From Schlegelella_A sp038258415 (GTDB lineage: Bacteria > Pseudomonadota > Gammaproteobacteria > Burkholderiales > Burkholderiaceae_C), in NCBI GenBank assembly GCA_038258415.1, contig JBBSPY010000083.1, forward strand, positions 1 through 12,695: a stretch of DNA of 12,695 bases, given 5' to 3'. The position numbers were made by a program, and so were the translations under genes. The notes under the pieces were generated by a model. The model was given only the letters and a program-made list of their open reading frames with translations. It did no database searches and was not told the origin of the DNA. This document shows positions 1 through 7,322 of the stretch, piece by piece. Within the stretch, counting starts at the first letter, position 1; every line of letters begins with the position of its first letter.

Positions 1-855
1 ATGGGCGTGTCGGCGATCGTCGGTCTGGGCAACAAGTCGGACATCGACGAAGACGACCTGCTGCTGTTCTTCGAACAAGACCCGAACACCAAGGTCATCG
101 CGCAGCACTGCGACGACCTGAAAGACGGCCGTGCCTTCGCCGAAGTCGCCAAGCGGGTGTCGAAAACGAAGCCGGTGATCATGCTCAAGGCCGGGCGCAC
201 CGCGGCCGGCGCCAAGGCCGCCAGCTCGCACACCGGCGCGCTGGCCGGCCACGACAAGATCTACGAAGACGTGCTGCGCCAGTCCGGCGTGATCCGCGCC
301 AACTCGCTGCGCGACCTGCTCGACTTCGCGCGAGGCGTTCCAATCCTGCCGACGCCGAAGGGCGAGAACATCGTCATCATCACCGGCGCCGGCGGTTCCG
401 GCGTGCTGCTGTCCGACGCCTGCGTCGACCAGGGTCTGAAGCTGATGCCGATGCCGGCCGACCTCGACGCGGCGTTCCGCAAGTTCATCCCGCCGTTCGG
501 CGCTGCCGGCAACCCGGTCGACATCACCGGCGGCGAACCGCCGCAGACCTACAAGAACACGGTGCTGCTCGGCCTCTCGGACGAGCGCATCCACGCGCTC
601 ATCCTCGGCTACTGGCACACCATCGTCACGCCGCCGATGGTGTTCGCGAAGATCATGGTCGAAGCGCGCGAGGAGATGCTCGCCAAGGGCATCGAGAAGC
701 CGATGGTCGCGTCGCTCGCCGGCGACGTGGAGGTCGAGGAAGCGGCGCAGTACCTCTACGAGCACGGCATCCCGGCCTATGCCTACTCCACCGAGATTCC
801 GGTCGCGGTGCTCGGCGCGAAGTACCAGTGGGCGCGCGGCGCGGGCCTGCTTTGA
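1..855 (+). CDS. NDP-forming acyl-CoA synthetase alpha chain (partial, 5' end outside window)
   Basis: This is the C-terminal part of an acetate/acyl-CoA ligase (ADP-forming) alpha chain of the succinyl-CoA ligase superfamily, which interconverts acyl-CoA, ADP and phosphate with free acid, CoA and ATP. The visible 284 residues cover the flavodoxin-like ligase domains. SHTGALAG contains the expected phosphohistidine, His77 of the visible part, and a glycine-rich loop (ITGAGGSGVL) follows near residue 127. Family members carry this His near residue 250, so roughly 175 residues with the CoA-binding Rossmann domain should lie upstream. The ATG at base 1 is therefore probably internal. The protein stops after these domains without an ATP-grasp domain, so a separate beta chain is expected, perhaps upstream. 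It ends 18 bases before the formate dehydrogenase genes, suggesting co-transcription. The substrate cannot be read from sequence; acetate, formate or oxalate are possible. Confidence 0.85.
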   Translation: MGVSAIVGLGNKSDIDEDDLLLFFEQDPNTKVIAQHCDDLKDGRAFAEVAKRVSKTKPVIMLKAGRTAAGAKAASSHTGALAGHDKIYEDVLRQSGVIRANSLRDLLDFARGVPILPTPKGENIVIITGAGGSGVLLSDACVDQGLKLMPMPADLDAAFRKFIPPFGAAGNPVDITGGEPPQTYKNTVLLGLSDERIHALILGYWHTIVTPPMVFAKIMVEAREEMLAKGIEKPMVASLAGDVEVEEAAQYLYEHGIPAYAYSTEIPVAVLGAKYQWARGAGLL

Positions 856-873
856 GGCGGGCGTGACGACAAG

Positions 874-2694
874 GTGAACCGGCCCGTCATCCCCATCGCG
901 TCGGCTTCGGCTTCGACCCCGACGTCGTCCGAGCCCGAACGCAAGCGCAAGCGCGAATCGCCGAAGGGCCGCCGCGTCGACCCCGAGGCACGCGCGGCGG
1001 TGCTCGAGCTGCTCGGCGACGCGCCGCGGCGCAGCGACCTGCTGATCGAGCATCTGCACCGGCTGCAGGACCGCCACGGCCATCTCGCCGCGTCGCATCT
1101 GGCGGCGCTCGCCGAGGAGATGAAGCTTTCGCAGACCGAGGTGTACGAGGTCGCGAGCTTCTATCACCACTTCGACGTGGTGAAGGAAGGCGAGGCGGCG
1201 CCGCCTCCTTTGACCGTGCGCGTCTGCGACGGCCTGTCGTGCGAGATGGCGGGTGCGAAGGAGCTGCTGGCGCGTCTGCCCGCCATGCTCGGCAGCGGCG
1301 TTCGCGTGCTGCCGGCGCCCTGCGTCGGCCGCTGCGAACAAGCGCCGGTGGCGGTCGTCGGCCAGCGGCCGGTCACCGGGGCGACCTGCGATGCGGTTCG
1401 CACCGCCGTCGACGCAGGCGACACCGTGCACGTCCCGAAAGGCTACATCGACCTCGCCGCCTATCGCGAGGGCGGCGGCTACGCGCTGCTGAAGCAGTGC
1501 ATCGCCGACGAGCTCGACGCCGAGACGGTCATCAAGACGATGGAGAGCTCGGGTCTGCGCGGCCTCGGCGGCGCCGGCTTTCCGGCCGGGCGCAAGTGGC
1601 GCATCGTTCGTGCCGAGCCGGCGCCGCGGCTCATGGCGGTCAACATCGACGAAGGCGAGCCCGGCACCTTCAAGGACCGCGTCTACCTCGAGCGCGATCC
1701 GCACCGCTTCATCGAAGGCATGCTCATCGCCGCGTGGGCGGTGGGCATCTCGCGCTGCTACGTCTACCTGCGCGACGAATACCACGGCTGCCGCGCGATG
1801 CTCGAAGCCGAGCTCGCGAGGCTGCGCGCCGACCCGCCGTACCGCGGCATGCCCGAGATCGTGCTGCGGCGCGGTGCCGGCGCCTACATCTGCGGCGAAG
1901 AGTCGGCGATGATCGAATCGATCGAGGGCAAGCGCGGCATGCCGCGGCTGCGCCCACCCTACGTTGCCCAGGTGGGCCTTTTCGGGCGCCCGACGCTCGA
2001 GCACAACTTCGAGACGCTGCACTGGGTTCGCGACATCCTCGAGAAGGGCGCCGAGGGGTTCGCGTCGCACGGCCGTCACGGCCGCAAGGGCCTGCGGTCG
2101 TTCTCGGTCTCGGGCCGTGTGCGCGACCCCGGCGTCAAGCTCGCACCCGCCGGCATCACGATCCGCGAGCTCATCGACGAGCATTGCGGCGGCATGGCCG
2201 AAGGCCACGCCTTCTACGGCTACCTGCCAGGCGGCGCCTCGGGCGGCATCCTGCCGGCGTCGATGGACGACATCCCGCTCGACTTCGACACCCTGCAGCC
2301 GTACGACTGCTTCATCGGCTCGGCCGCCGTCATCGTCCTCTCCGACCGCGACCGCGCGGTCGACGCGGCGCGCAACATGATGCGGTTCTTCAAGGACGAA
2401 TCGTGCGGCCAGTGCACGCCGTGTCGCAACGGAACCGCCAAGGCGCTGGCGGTGATCGAGCAGCCGACGTGGGACGTGCCGCTCCTGAAGGACCTGTCGG
2501 CGGTGATGCGCGATGCATCGATCTGCGGGCTCGGGCAGGCGGCGCCGAATCCGGTCGACTGCGTGCTCAAGTACTTCGCCCACGAGCTCGGCCTGGCGCC
2601 GACCGGCGACGCGCACGCGAGCCCGCTGCCGCAGGCCGAGGAGGCGGAAGCCGAGCATCCGGCGCCGTCGCCCGCTCGCGGCGATCCCGGCTGA
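874..2694 (+). CDS. fdwB: NAD-dependent formate dehydrogenase beta subunit (NuoE-NuoF fusion diaphorase)
   Basis: This 606-residue protein is the FMN/NAD-binding half of a soluble formate dehydrogenase and should transfer electrons from the catalytic subunit to NAD+. Residues about 35-185 form a NuoE-like thioredoxin-fold domain with [2Fe-2S] ligands C118, C123, C150 and C154. Residues about 190-580 are NuoF-like: the glycine-rich GLGGAGFPAGRKW at about 230, NIDEGEPGTFKDR at about 257, GAGAYICGEE, then C511, C514, C517 and C551 for a [4Fe-4S] cluster. The last ~30 residues are a Pro/Ala/Glu-rich tail. The GTG at 874 is the first possible start after an in-frame stop at 853-855; its Shine-Dalgarno is poor. 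Domain order and size match the beta subunit of two-subunit enzymes (FdwB of Cupriavidus, Fdh1B of Methylobacterium) rather than three-gene FdsG/FdsB/FdsA systems. The symbol is by analogy. Confidence 0.9.
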   Translation: MNRPVIPIASASASTPTSSEPERKRKRESPKGRRVDPEARAAVLELLGDAPRRSDLLIEHLHRLQDRHGHLAASHLAALAEEMKLSQTEVYEVASFYHHFDVVKEGEAAPPPLTVRVCDGLSCEMAGAKELLARLPAMLGSGVRVLPAPCVGRCEQAPVAVVGQRPVTGATCDAVRTAVDAGDTVHVPKGYIDLAAYREGGGYALLKQCIADELDAETVIKTMESSGLRGLGGAGFPAGRKWRIVRAEPAPRLMAVNIDEGEPGTFKDRVYLERDPHRFIEGMLIAAWAVGISRCYVYLRDEYHGCRAMLEAELARLRADPPYRGMPEIVLRRGAGAYICGEESAMIESIEGKRGMPRLRPPYVAQVGLFGRPTLEHNFETLHWVRDILEKGAEGFASHGRHGRKGLRSFSVSGRVRDPGVKLAPAGITIRELIDEHCGGMAEGHAFYGYLPGGASGGILPASMDDIPLDFDTLQPYDCFIGSAAVIVLSDRDRAVDAARNMMRFFKDESCGQCTPCRNGTAKALAVIEQPTWDVPLLKDLSAVMRDASICGLGQAAPNPVDCVLKYFAHELGLAPTGDAHASPLPQAEEAEAEHPAPSPARGDPG

Positions 2695-2716
2695 GGCGCC
2701 TGTCCGACGACGACAC

Positions 2717-2720
2717 GAGG
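2717..2720 (+). promoter_or_regulatory. ribosome binding site of the FDH alpha gene
   Basis: GAGG lies 8 bases before the ATG at 2729. The reading frame stays open well upstream of this ATG, so the Shine-Dalgarno helps fix the start; the upstream extension would overlap the beta subunit gene and encodes low-complexity sequence. Confidence 0.6.
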
Positions 2721-2728
2721 CCACCGAC

Positions 2729-5554
2729 ATGAACGCGATCACCCGCCACGAACTGAAGATGCTCGACGCGCCGAGCGTCGCCTTCGAGCTCGACGGCCGC
2801 GAGGTCACCGCCCGCGCCGACGAGACGCTGATCGAGATCGCCGACCGCGAAGGCATCTCGATCCCGCGCCTTTGCTACAAGCCCGGCCTCGACGCGGTCG
2901 GCAACTGCCGCGCCTGCATGGTCGAGATCGACGGAGAGCGCGTACTGGCGGCATCGTGCTGCCGCGTGCCGACGGCTGGGATGAAGGTCTCCACGAACAG
3001 CGAGCGTGCCGTTCGCTCGCAGAAGCTCGTGCTCGAGCTCCTGCTCGCCGACATGCCCGAGGCCGACTACACGCGGCACAACGAGCTCGACGAATGGGCG
3101 GCTCGGCTCGACGTCGGCAGGCCGCGCTTCGCGCCACGCGAGCAGCCGGCCCGCGACCTCTCGCACCCGGCGATCGCCGTCAACCTCGACGCCTGCATCC
3201 AGTGCACGCGGTGCCTGCGAGCCTGTCGCGACGAGCAGGTCAACGACGTCATCGGCCTGGCGTTTCGCGGCCAGCACGCGAAGATCGTCTTCGACATGGA
3301 CGACCCGATGGGCGTCTCGACCTGCGTCGCCTGCGGCGAGTGCGTTCAGGCCTGCCCGACCGGCGCGCTGATGCCGGCGCGCGACGTCGCGCTCGCGGTT
3401 CCGGACAAGCAGGTGGCGTCGGTGTGCCCGTACTGCGGCGTCGGCTGCCAGCTCACGCTGCACGTGAAGGACGACGCGATCCTGTTCGTCGAAGGGCGCG
3501 ACGGCCCTGCCAATCACGGAAGGCTCTGCGTCAAGGGCCGCTACGGCTTCGACTACGCACGCCACCCGCAGCGCCTGACGACGCCGCTGATCCGCCGCGA
3601 AGGCACGCCCAAGCGAGGCGACTTCGTGATGGACCCGGAGCGCGTGATGGACGTCTTCCGCGAGGCGTCGTGGGAAGAGGCGCTCGAGTTCGCCGGCGGC
3701 GGCCTGAAGGCCATCCGCGATCGCCACGGGCCGAGGTCGTTGGCCGGATTCGGATCGGCCAAGGGCAGCAACGAGGAGGCGTATCTGTTCCAGAAGCTCG
3801 TGCGCACCGGGTTCGGCAGCAACAACGTCGACCACTGCACGCGGCTGTGCCATGCGTCGTCGGTGGTCGCCCTGCTCGAGGGCATCGGCTCGGGCGCGGT
3901 CAGCAACCCGGTCATGGACGTCGTCCACGCCGAGGTCGTCATCATCATCGGCGCCAACCCGACGGTGAACCATCCGGTCGCCGCGACCTGGATCAAGAAC
4001 GCCGCGAAGAACGGCACCAAGCTGATCATCTGCGACCCGCGGCGCGGTGACCTGGCACGGCACGCGCACCGCTACCTGCAGTTCAAGGCCGACACCGACG
4101 TCGCGATGCTCAATGCGCTGATGCACGTCATCGTCGAGGAAGGGCTCGTCGACGAGGGCTTCATCGCCGAGCGCACGATCGGCTACGACGAGCTGCGACG
4201 CAACGTCGCGGCCTACTCGCCGGAGGCGATGGCGCCGATCTGCGGCATCGACGCGACGACGCTGCGCGAGGTGGCGCGGCTCTATGCGCGGTCGAAGGCG
4301 TCGATGATCCTGTGGGGCATGGGCATCAGCCAGCACGTGCACGGCACCGACAACGCGCGCTGCCTGATCGCACTCGCCCTGATGACGGGCCAGATCGGCC
4401 GCCCTGGCACGGGCCTGCATCCGCTGCGCGGGCAGAACAACGTGCAGGGCGCCTCCGACGCCGGACTGATCCCGATGATGCTTCCCGACTACCAGCTCGT
4501 TGCAGACGAAGCCGTGCGAAGCCGGTTCGAAGGCGCCTGGGGCCTTGCCCCGGGCTCGCTCGACCCCTTGCCCGGGCTGACGGTCGTCGAGGTGATGCAC
4601 GCAGCCAAGCGCGGCGAAATCCGCGGCATGTATGTGCAAGGCGAGAACCCGGCGATGTCGGATCCCGACGTGAACCACGCCCGCGAGGCGCTCGCCGCGC
4701 TCGACCACCTTGTCGTGCAGGACATCTTCCTCACCGAGACGGCGTACCTGGCCGACGTCGTCCTGCCGGCCGGCGCCGCCGCAGAGAAGACCGGCACCTT
4801 CACCAACACCGACCGCCTCGTGCAGATGGGCCGCCAGGCGATCACGCCGCCGGGCGACGCGCGCCAGGACCTGTGGATCATCGGCCAGATCGCCAACCGG
4901 CTCGGTCTCGACTGGGACTACCGCGACGCGTCGGAGGTATTCGACGAAATGCGCAAGACGATGCCGAGCATCGCCGGCATCACCTGGGAGCGCCTCGAGC
5001 GCGAGCACGCCGTCACGTATCCGTGCCAGGAGGAAGGCGATCCAGGCCAGCCGATCGTCTTCACCGAGACCTTCCCGCGCGCCGGCGGACGGGGCCGCTT
5101 CGTTCCGGCCGACATCATCCCCGCCGACGAGCGACCCGACGACGAATACCCGCAGGTGCTGATCACCGGCCGCCAGCTCGAGCACTGGCACACCGGCAGC
5201 ATGACGCGCCGTTCGACCGTGCTCGACGCACTCGAGCCTGACCCGACCGCACTGATCCATCCGCTCGACCTCGAGGCCGTGGGCGGGCGACCCGGGGAGC
5301 TCATCACGATCGAGTCGCGCCGCGGCGCGGTCTCGCTGTACGCCCGGCCCGACGACGGCATGCCGCGCGGCGCCGTCTTCGTCGCGTTCTGCTGGTACGA
5401 GGCGGCCATCAACAAGCTCACCAACGCCGCGCTCGACCCGTTCGCCAAGATTCCCGAGTTCAAGTACTGCGCCGTCCGGGTGCGGCCGGGTGGCGAGCCG
5501 CCGCAGCAGGGCAGCTTCGGCGGCGGCCAGGCGCTCGAACGGCTCGACGGCTGA
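2729..5554 (+). CDS. fdwA: NAD-dependent formate dehydrogenase alpha subunit (bis-MGD, Mo or W)
   Basis: This 941-residue catalytic subunit oxidises formate to CO2 at a bis-molybdopterin guanine dinucleotide centre. The N-terminal [2Fe-2S] ferredoxin-like domain has C49, C60, C63 and C77 or C78. There are no cysteines from 79 to 155. Two [4Fe-4S] ferredoxin motifs follow (C156, C159, C162, C166 and C199, C202, C205, C209). The molybdopterin oxidoreductase domain starts with its own [4Fe-4S] site (C233, C236, C240, C267) and K269. The metal ligand is Cys374 followed by His375 in HCTRLCHAS, so this is a cysteine, not selenocysteine, enzyme. A dinucleotide-binding domain (about 800-930) begins near YPQVLITGRQ. 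Length and layout resemble FdwA/Fdh1A, which are tungsten enzymes in characterised cases; sequence alone does not settle Mo versus W. No fdhD, fdsC or fdsD homologue is visible nearby. It forms a pair with the beta subunit 34 bases upstream. Confidence 0.93.
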   Translation: MNAITRHELKMLDAPSVAFELDGREVTARADETLIEIADREGISIPRLCYKPGLDAVGNCRACMVEIDGERVLAASCCRVPTAGMKVSTNSERAVRSQKLVLELLLADMPEADYTRHNELDEWAARLDVGRPRFAPREQPARDLSHPAIAVNLDACIQCTRCLRACRDEQVNDVIGLAFRGQHAKIVFDMDDPMGVSTCVACGECVQACPTGALMPARDVALAVPDKQVASVCPYCGVGCQLTLHVKDDAILFVEGRDGPANHGRLCVKGRYGFDYARHPQRLTTPLIRREGTPKRGDFVMDPERVMDVFREASWEEALEFAGGGLKAIRDRHGPRSLAGFGSAKGSNEEAYLFQKLVRTGFGSNNVDHCTRLCHASSVVALLEGIGSGAVSNPVMDVVHAEVVIIIGANPTVNHPVAATWIKNAAKNGTKLIICDPRRGDLARHAHRYLQFKADTDVAMLNALMHVIVEEGLVDEGFIAERTIGYDELRRNVAAYSPEAMAPICGIDATTLREVARLYARSKASMILWGMGISQHVHGTDNARCLIALALMTGQIGRPGTGLHPLRGQNNVQGASDAGLIPMMLPDYQLVADEAVRSRFEGAWGLAPGSLDPLPGLTVVEVMHAAKRGEIRGMYVQGENPAMSDPDVNHAREALAALDHLVVQDIFLTETAYLADVVLPAGAAAEKTGTFTNTDRLVQMGRQAITPPGDARQDLWIIGQIANRLGLDWDYRDASEVFDEMRKTMPSIAGITWERLEREHAVTYPCQEEGDPGQPIVFTETFPRAGGRGRFVPADIIPADERPDDEYPQVLITGRQLEHWHTGSMTRRSTVLDALEPDPTALIHPLDLEAVGGRPGELITIESRRGAVSLYARPDDGMPRGAVFVAFCWYEAAINKLTNAALDPFAKIPEFKYCAVRVRPGGEPPQQGSFGGGQALERLDG

Positions 5555-5575
5555 CCCACCCTCCACGCCACGACG

Positions 5576-6742
5576 ATGTCCTTCGCCAGCCCCGAGTTCT
5601 GGATCGCCCTGCTGCAGATCATCGGCATCAACATCGTCCTGTCGGGCGACAACGCCGTCGTGATCGCCCTGGCCGCCCGCAGCCTGCCTGCAGCGCAGCA
5701 GAAAAAGGCGATTGCCTGGGGCAGCGGCGCGGCGGTCGTCATGCGGATCGTGCTGACGATCGTTGCCGTCGAGTTGCTGCGCCTTCCGTACCTGAAGCTG
5801 ATCGGCGCCGCGCTGCTGCTCTGGATCGCGGTGCAGCTGCTGCTCCCGGAAGACGACGGCGGCGGGCACGGCCAAGCCGGCGGCACGCTCGCCGCGGCGA
5901 TCAAGACGATCCTGCTCGCCGACCTGGTGATGAGCCTGGACAACGTGATCGGCGTCGCCGCGGCGGCCAAGGGCAGCGTGATCCTGCTCGTCGTCGGCCT
6001 GGCGATCTCGATCCCGCTCGTGATTTTCGCCAGCACCCTGCTGCTCGGCCTGATGGGGCGCTTTCCGGTCATCGTCACGATCGGCGCCGGGCTGCTCGGT
6101 TGGGTGGCCGGCGAAATGGCGGTCACCGACCCGGGAATCGTGGCCTGGGTCGACGTGCAGATGCCATCGCTGCATCGGGTCGCACCGGTGGTCGGCGCGA
6201 TCGGCGTCGTTCTCGTCGGCAAGTGGCTCGCTTCCCGCCGCAGAATGGTTCCGGTGGCGGGCGGAAGCGTTGCGCCGGTCGCTCCGCCGACCGACGCGCA
6301 GGTGGTGGCGGCCCGGCGCGCGCTGCTCGCCGTCGACGGCTCCGATCACGCTCAGCGTGCCGTGCACCGGATCATCGCGATGCGGCGCGGCGAGGCCGGC
6401 GGCGGGTCGCTCGAATTGCACCTTCTGAACGTGCAGCCTCCCGTGCCGGGCGATGTGTCGACTTTCGTCGCCGATGCGTCGATCGAGCGTTACCACGACG
6501 AGCGCAGCGACGTCGCGCTGGCCGCGTCGCGTTCGCTCCTCGACGCGGCAGGCCTGCCGTACCAGGTGCACGCGGCGGTCGGCGACCCGGCCACGGAGAT
6601 CGCGTCGCTGGCCGAGCGGCTGCGCTGCGACCTGATCGTGATGGGAACGCGCGGCCTCGGCGCGACCGCTGCCGCGCTGCTCGGTTCGGTGGCACAGCGC
6701 ACCGTCGAGCGCTCGCCGGTCCCGGTGCTGCTGGCGACGTAG
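5576..6742 (+). CDS. TerC-family membrane protein fused to a universal stress (UspA) domain
   Basis: This 388-residue protein has two parts. Residues 1-220 are a TerC/YjbE-type integral membrane protein with about seven hydrophobic segments and the paired acidic motifs typical of the family: LSGDNAVV (D25) in the first segment and MSLDN (D122) in the fourth. TerC proteins are linked to metal ion export (manganese in characterised members) and tellurite resistance. After a linker of about 25 residues, residues about 245-388 form a universal stress protein domain with D254 in LLAVDGSD and a complete G-2X-G-9X-G-S ATP-binding signature (G357, G360, G370, S371). It starts 21 bases after the FDH alpha gene with a poor Shine-Dalgarno, so it may be read with it. 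The frame is continuous, so this is a true fusion and not two adjacent genes. A nucleotide-sensing role for the Usp part is inference. Confidence 0.88.
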   Translation: MSFASPEFWIALLQIIGINIVLSGDNAVVIALAARSLPAAQQKKAIAWGSGAAVVMRIVLTIVAVELLRLPYLKLIGAALLLWIAVQLLLPEDDGGGHGQAGGTLAAAIKTILLADLVMSLDNVIGVAAAAKGSVILLVVGLAISIPLVIFASTLLLGLMGRFPVIVTIGAGLLGWVAGEMAVTDPGIVAWVDVQMPSLHRVAPVVGAIGVVLVGKWLASRRRMVPVAGGSVAPVAPPTDAQVVAARRALLAVDGSDHAQRAVHRIIAMRRGEAGGGSLELHLLNVQPPVPGDVSTFVADASIERYHDERSDVALAASRSLLDAAGLPYQVHAAVGDPATEIASLAERLRCDLIVMGTRGLGATAAALLGSVAQRTVERSPVPVLLAT

Positions 6743-6793
6743 CCGGCGTCGCCGCGGGTCCGCCGCGTGTCGGGTGTCACGAATGGCGAACGA

Positions 6794-6840
6794 CCGGCGT
6801 TGGCCGATCGCCGGGCGGCGTGAAGCATCGGGCCGCCGGC
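6794..6840. repeat. overlapping GC-rich inverted repeats
   Basis: CCGGCG at 6794-6799 can pair with CGCCGG at 6809-6814 around a 9-base loop. The overlapping arm CCGG-G-CGGC at 6811-6819 can pair with GCCGCCGG at 6833-6840, with one bulged G. The two stems share bases and exclude each other. There is no T-run, so an intrinsic terminator is not supported, but the region sits between two apparent transcription units. Confidence 0.35.
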
Positions 6841-6848
6841 CTTACAGT
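6820..6848 (+). promoter_or_regulatory. weak sigma70-like promoter candidate for the small exported protein
   Basis: GTGAAG (3 of 6 matches to the -35 consensus) and TACAGT (4 of 6 to the -10) are separated by 17 bases. Transcription would begin near 6855, just before the strong ribosome binding site. The match is weak and overlaps the inverted repeats; position and the 139-base gap are the main support. Confidence 0.25.
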
Positions 6849-6862
6849 TCGGGCTCCGGAAA

Positions 6863-6871
6863 ACGGAGGAG
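6863..6871 (+). promoter_or_regulatory. strong ribosome binding site
   Basis: A purine-rich ACGGAGGAG sits 10 bases before the ATG at 6882. It selects this start over in-frame upstream candidates, and the protein begun here opens directly with a signal peptide. Confidence 0.75.
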
Positions 6872-6881
6872 TGAGCGTCGC

Positions 6882-7283
6882 ATGAAGCCCCTGATGTTCC
6901 TGGCCGTCGCAGCAGGCCTCGCCCTGCCGGCGGTGGCGTCGGCCAACTGCTATTTCGTCTTCTCGCCGAAGAACGAGCTGGTCTATCGCTCGGTCGTCTC
7001 GCCGGTCGATCTGTCGAAGCCGATCTCGTCCGGCATCCGCGCGCGCTTCAGCGCGGCTCACCTGACGATGATCCCCGATGAAGCCGATTGTCCCGACCTC
7101 GGTCCGGTGGGCGAGCTCGCGGCCCGCGAAGGCGCCACCAGCGGCCCGTTCGCGTCGCCGCTGTTCCGCAACGCGGAGTCCCGCTCGGAATACGACCCGA
7201 GCGGCGGCATCACGTCCGGCAACAGCGCCTCGGGCAACCGCACCTCCGGCAACGGCGCCGGCGCTGCCAGGCGCGGTCGATGA
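6882..7283 (+). CDS. small exported hypothetical protein with pentapeptide-repeat tail
   Basis: This is a 133-residue precursor of unknown function. The N-terminus is a clear Sec signal peptide: MK followed by a hydrophobic core, with cleavage likely after AVASA (A21|N22). The mature part begins NCYFVFSPKNELVYRS and contains only two cysteines, C23 and C70, which could form a disulfide in the periplasm. The region around DLSKPIS and MIPDEADCP looks like the conserved core. I believe similar small exported proteins occur in other Burkholderiales, but that is recollection and not tested. The C-terminus is Gly/Ser/Asn-rich with a fivefold-residue repeat (ITSGN, SASGN, RTSGN) and a basic end. The upstream Shine-Dalgarno fixes the start. 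It stands apart from the preceding gene by 139 bases and lies 39 bases before a degenerate signalling protein. Confidence 0.7.
   Translation: MKPLMFLAVAAGLALPAVASANCYFVFSPKNELVYRSVVSPVDLSKPISSGIRARFSAAHLTMIPDEADCPDLGPVGELAAREGATSGPFASPLFRNAESRSEYDPSGGITSGNSASGNRTSGNGAGAARRGR
7209..7253 (+). repeat. three tandem 15-bp repeats within a coding region
   Basis: Three consecutive 15-base units encode ITSGN, SASGN and RTSGN, each ending in TCS-GGC-AAC. They form the flexible tail of the small exported protein. Tandem units like this can vary in number between strains. Confidence 0.6.
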
Positions 7284-7322
7284 GGCGTCGCGCCGGTTCC
7301 ACCGGCGCCGCCCGCTGAGCCC

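Noticed and set aside
1239..2732. A 497-codon plus-strand frame overlapping the FDH beta subunit.
   Set aside because: Arg/Ala-rich translation in a shifted frame over conserved NuoF motifs; a shadow.
3836..3853. Possible selenocysteine at the FDH active site.
   Set aside because: The codon at the metal ligand position (3848-3850) is TGC for cysteine, not TGA.
5555..5575. A manganese (yybP-ykoY) riboswitch before the TerC gene, as is often found for this family.
   Set aside because: Only 21 bases separate it from the FDH alpha gene, too short for the riboswitch.
2567..6571. A 1334-codon open frame on the minus strand across both the FDH alpha gene and the TerC-Usp gene.
   Set aside because: It lies opposite strongly recognisable genes, its translation is Arg/Ala/Asp-rich without any domain, and such long antisense frames are expected from codon bias at this GC content.
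6742..6881. An intrinsic terminator or small RNA in the intergenic gap.
   Set aside because: GC-rich stems exist but no T-run follows, and nothing else marks an RNA gene.
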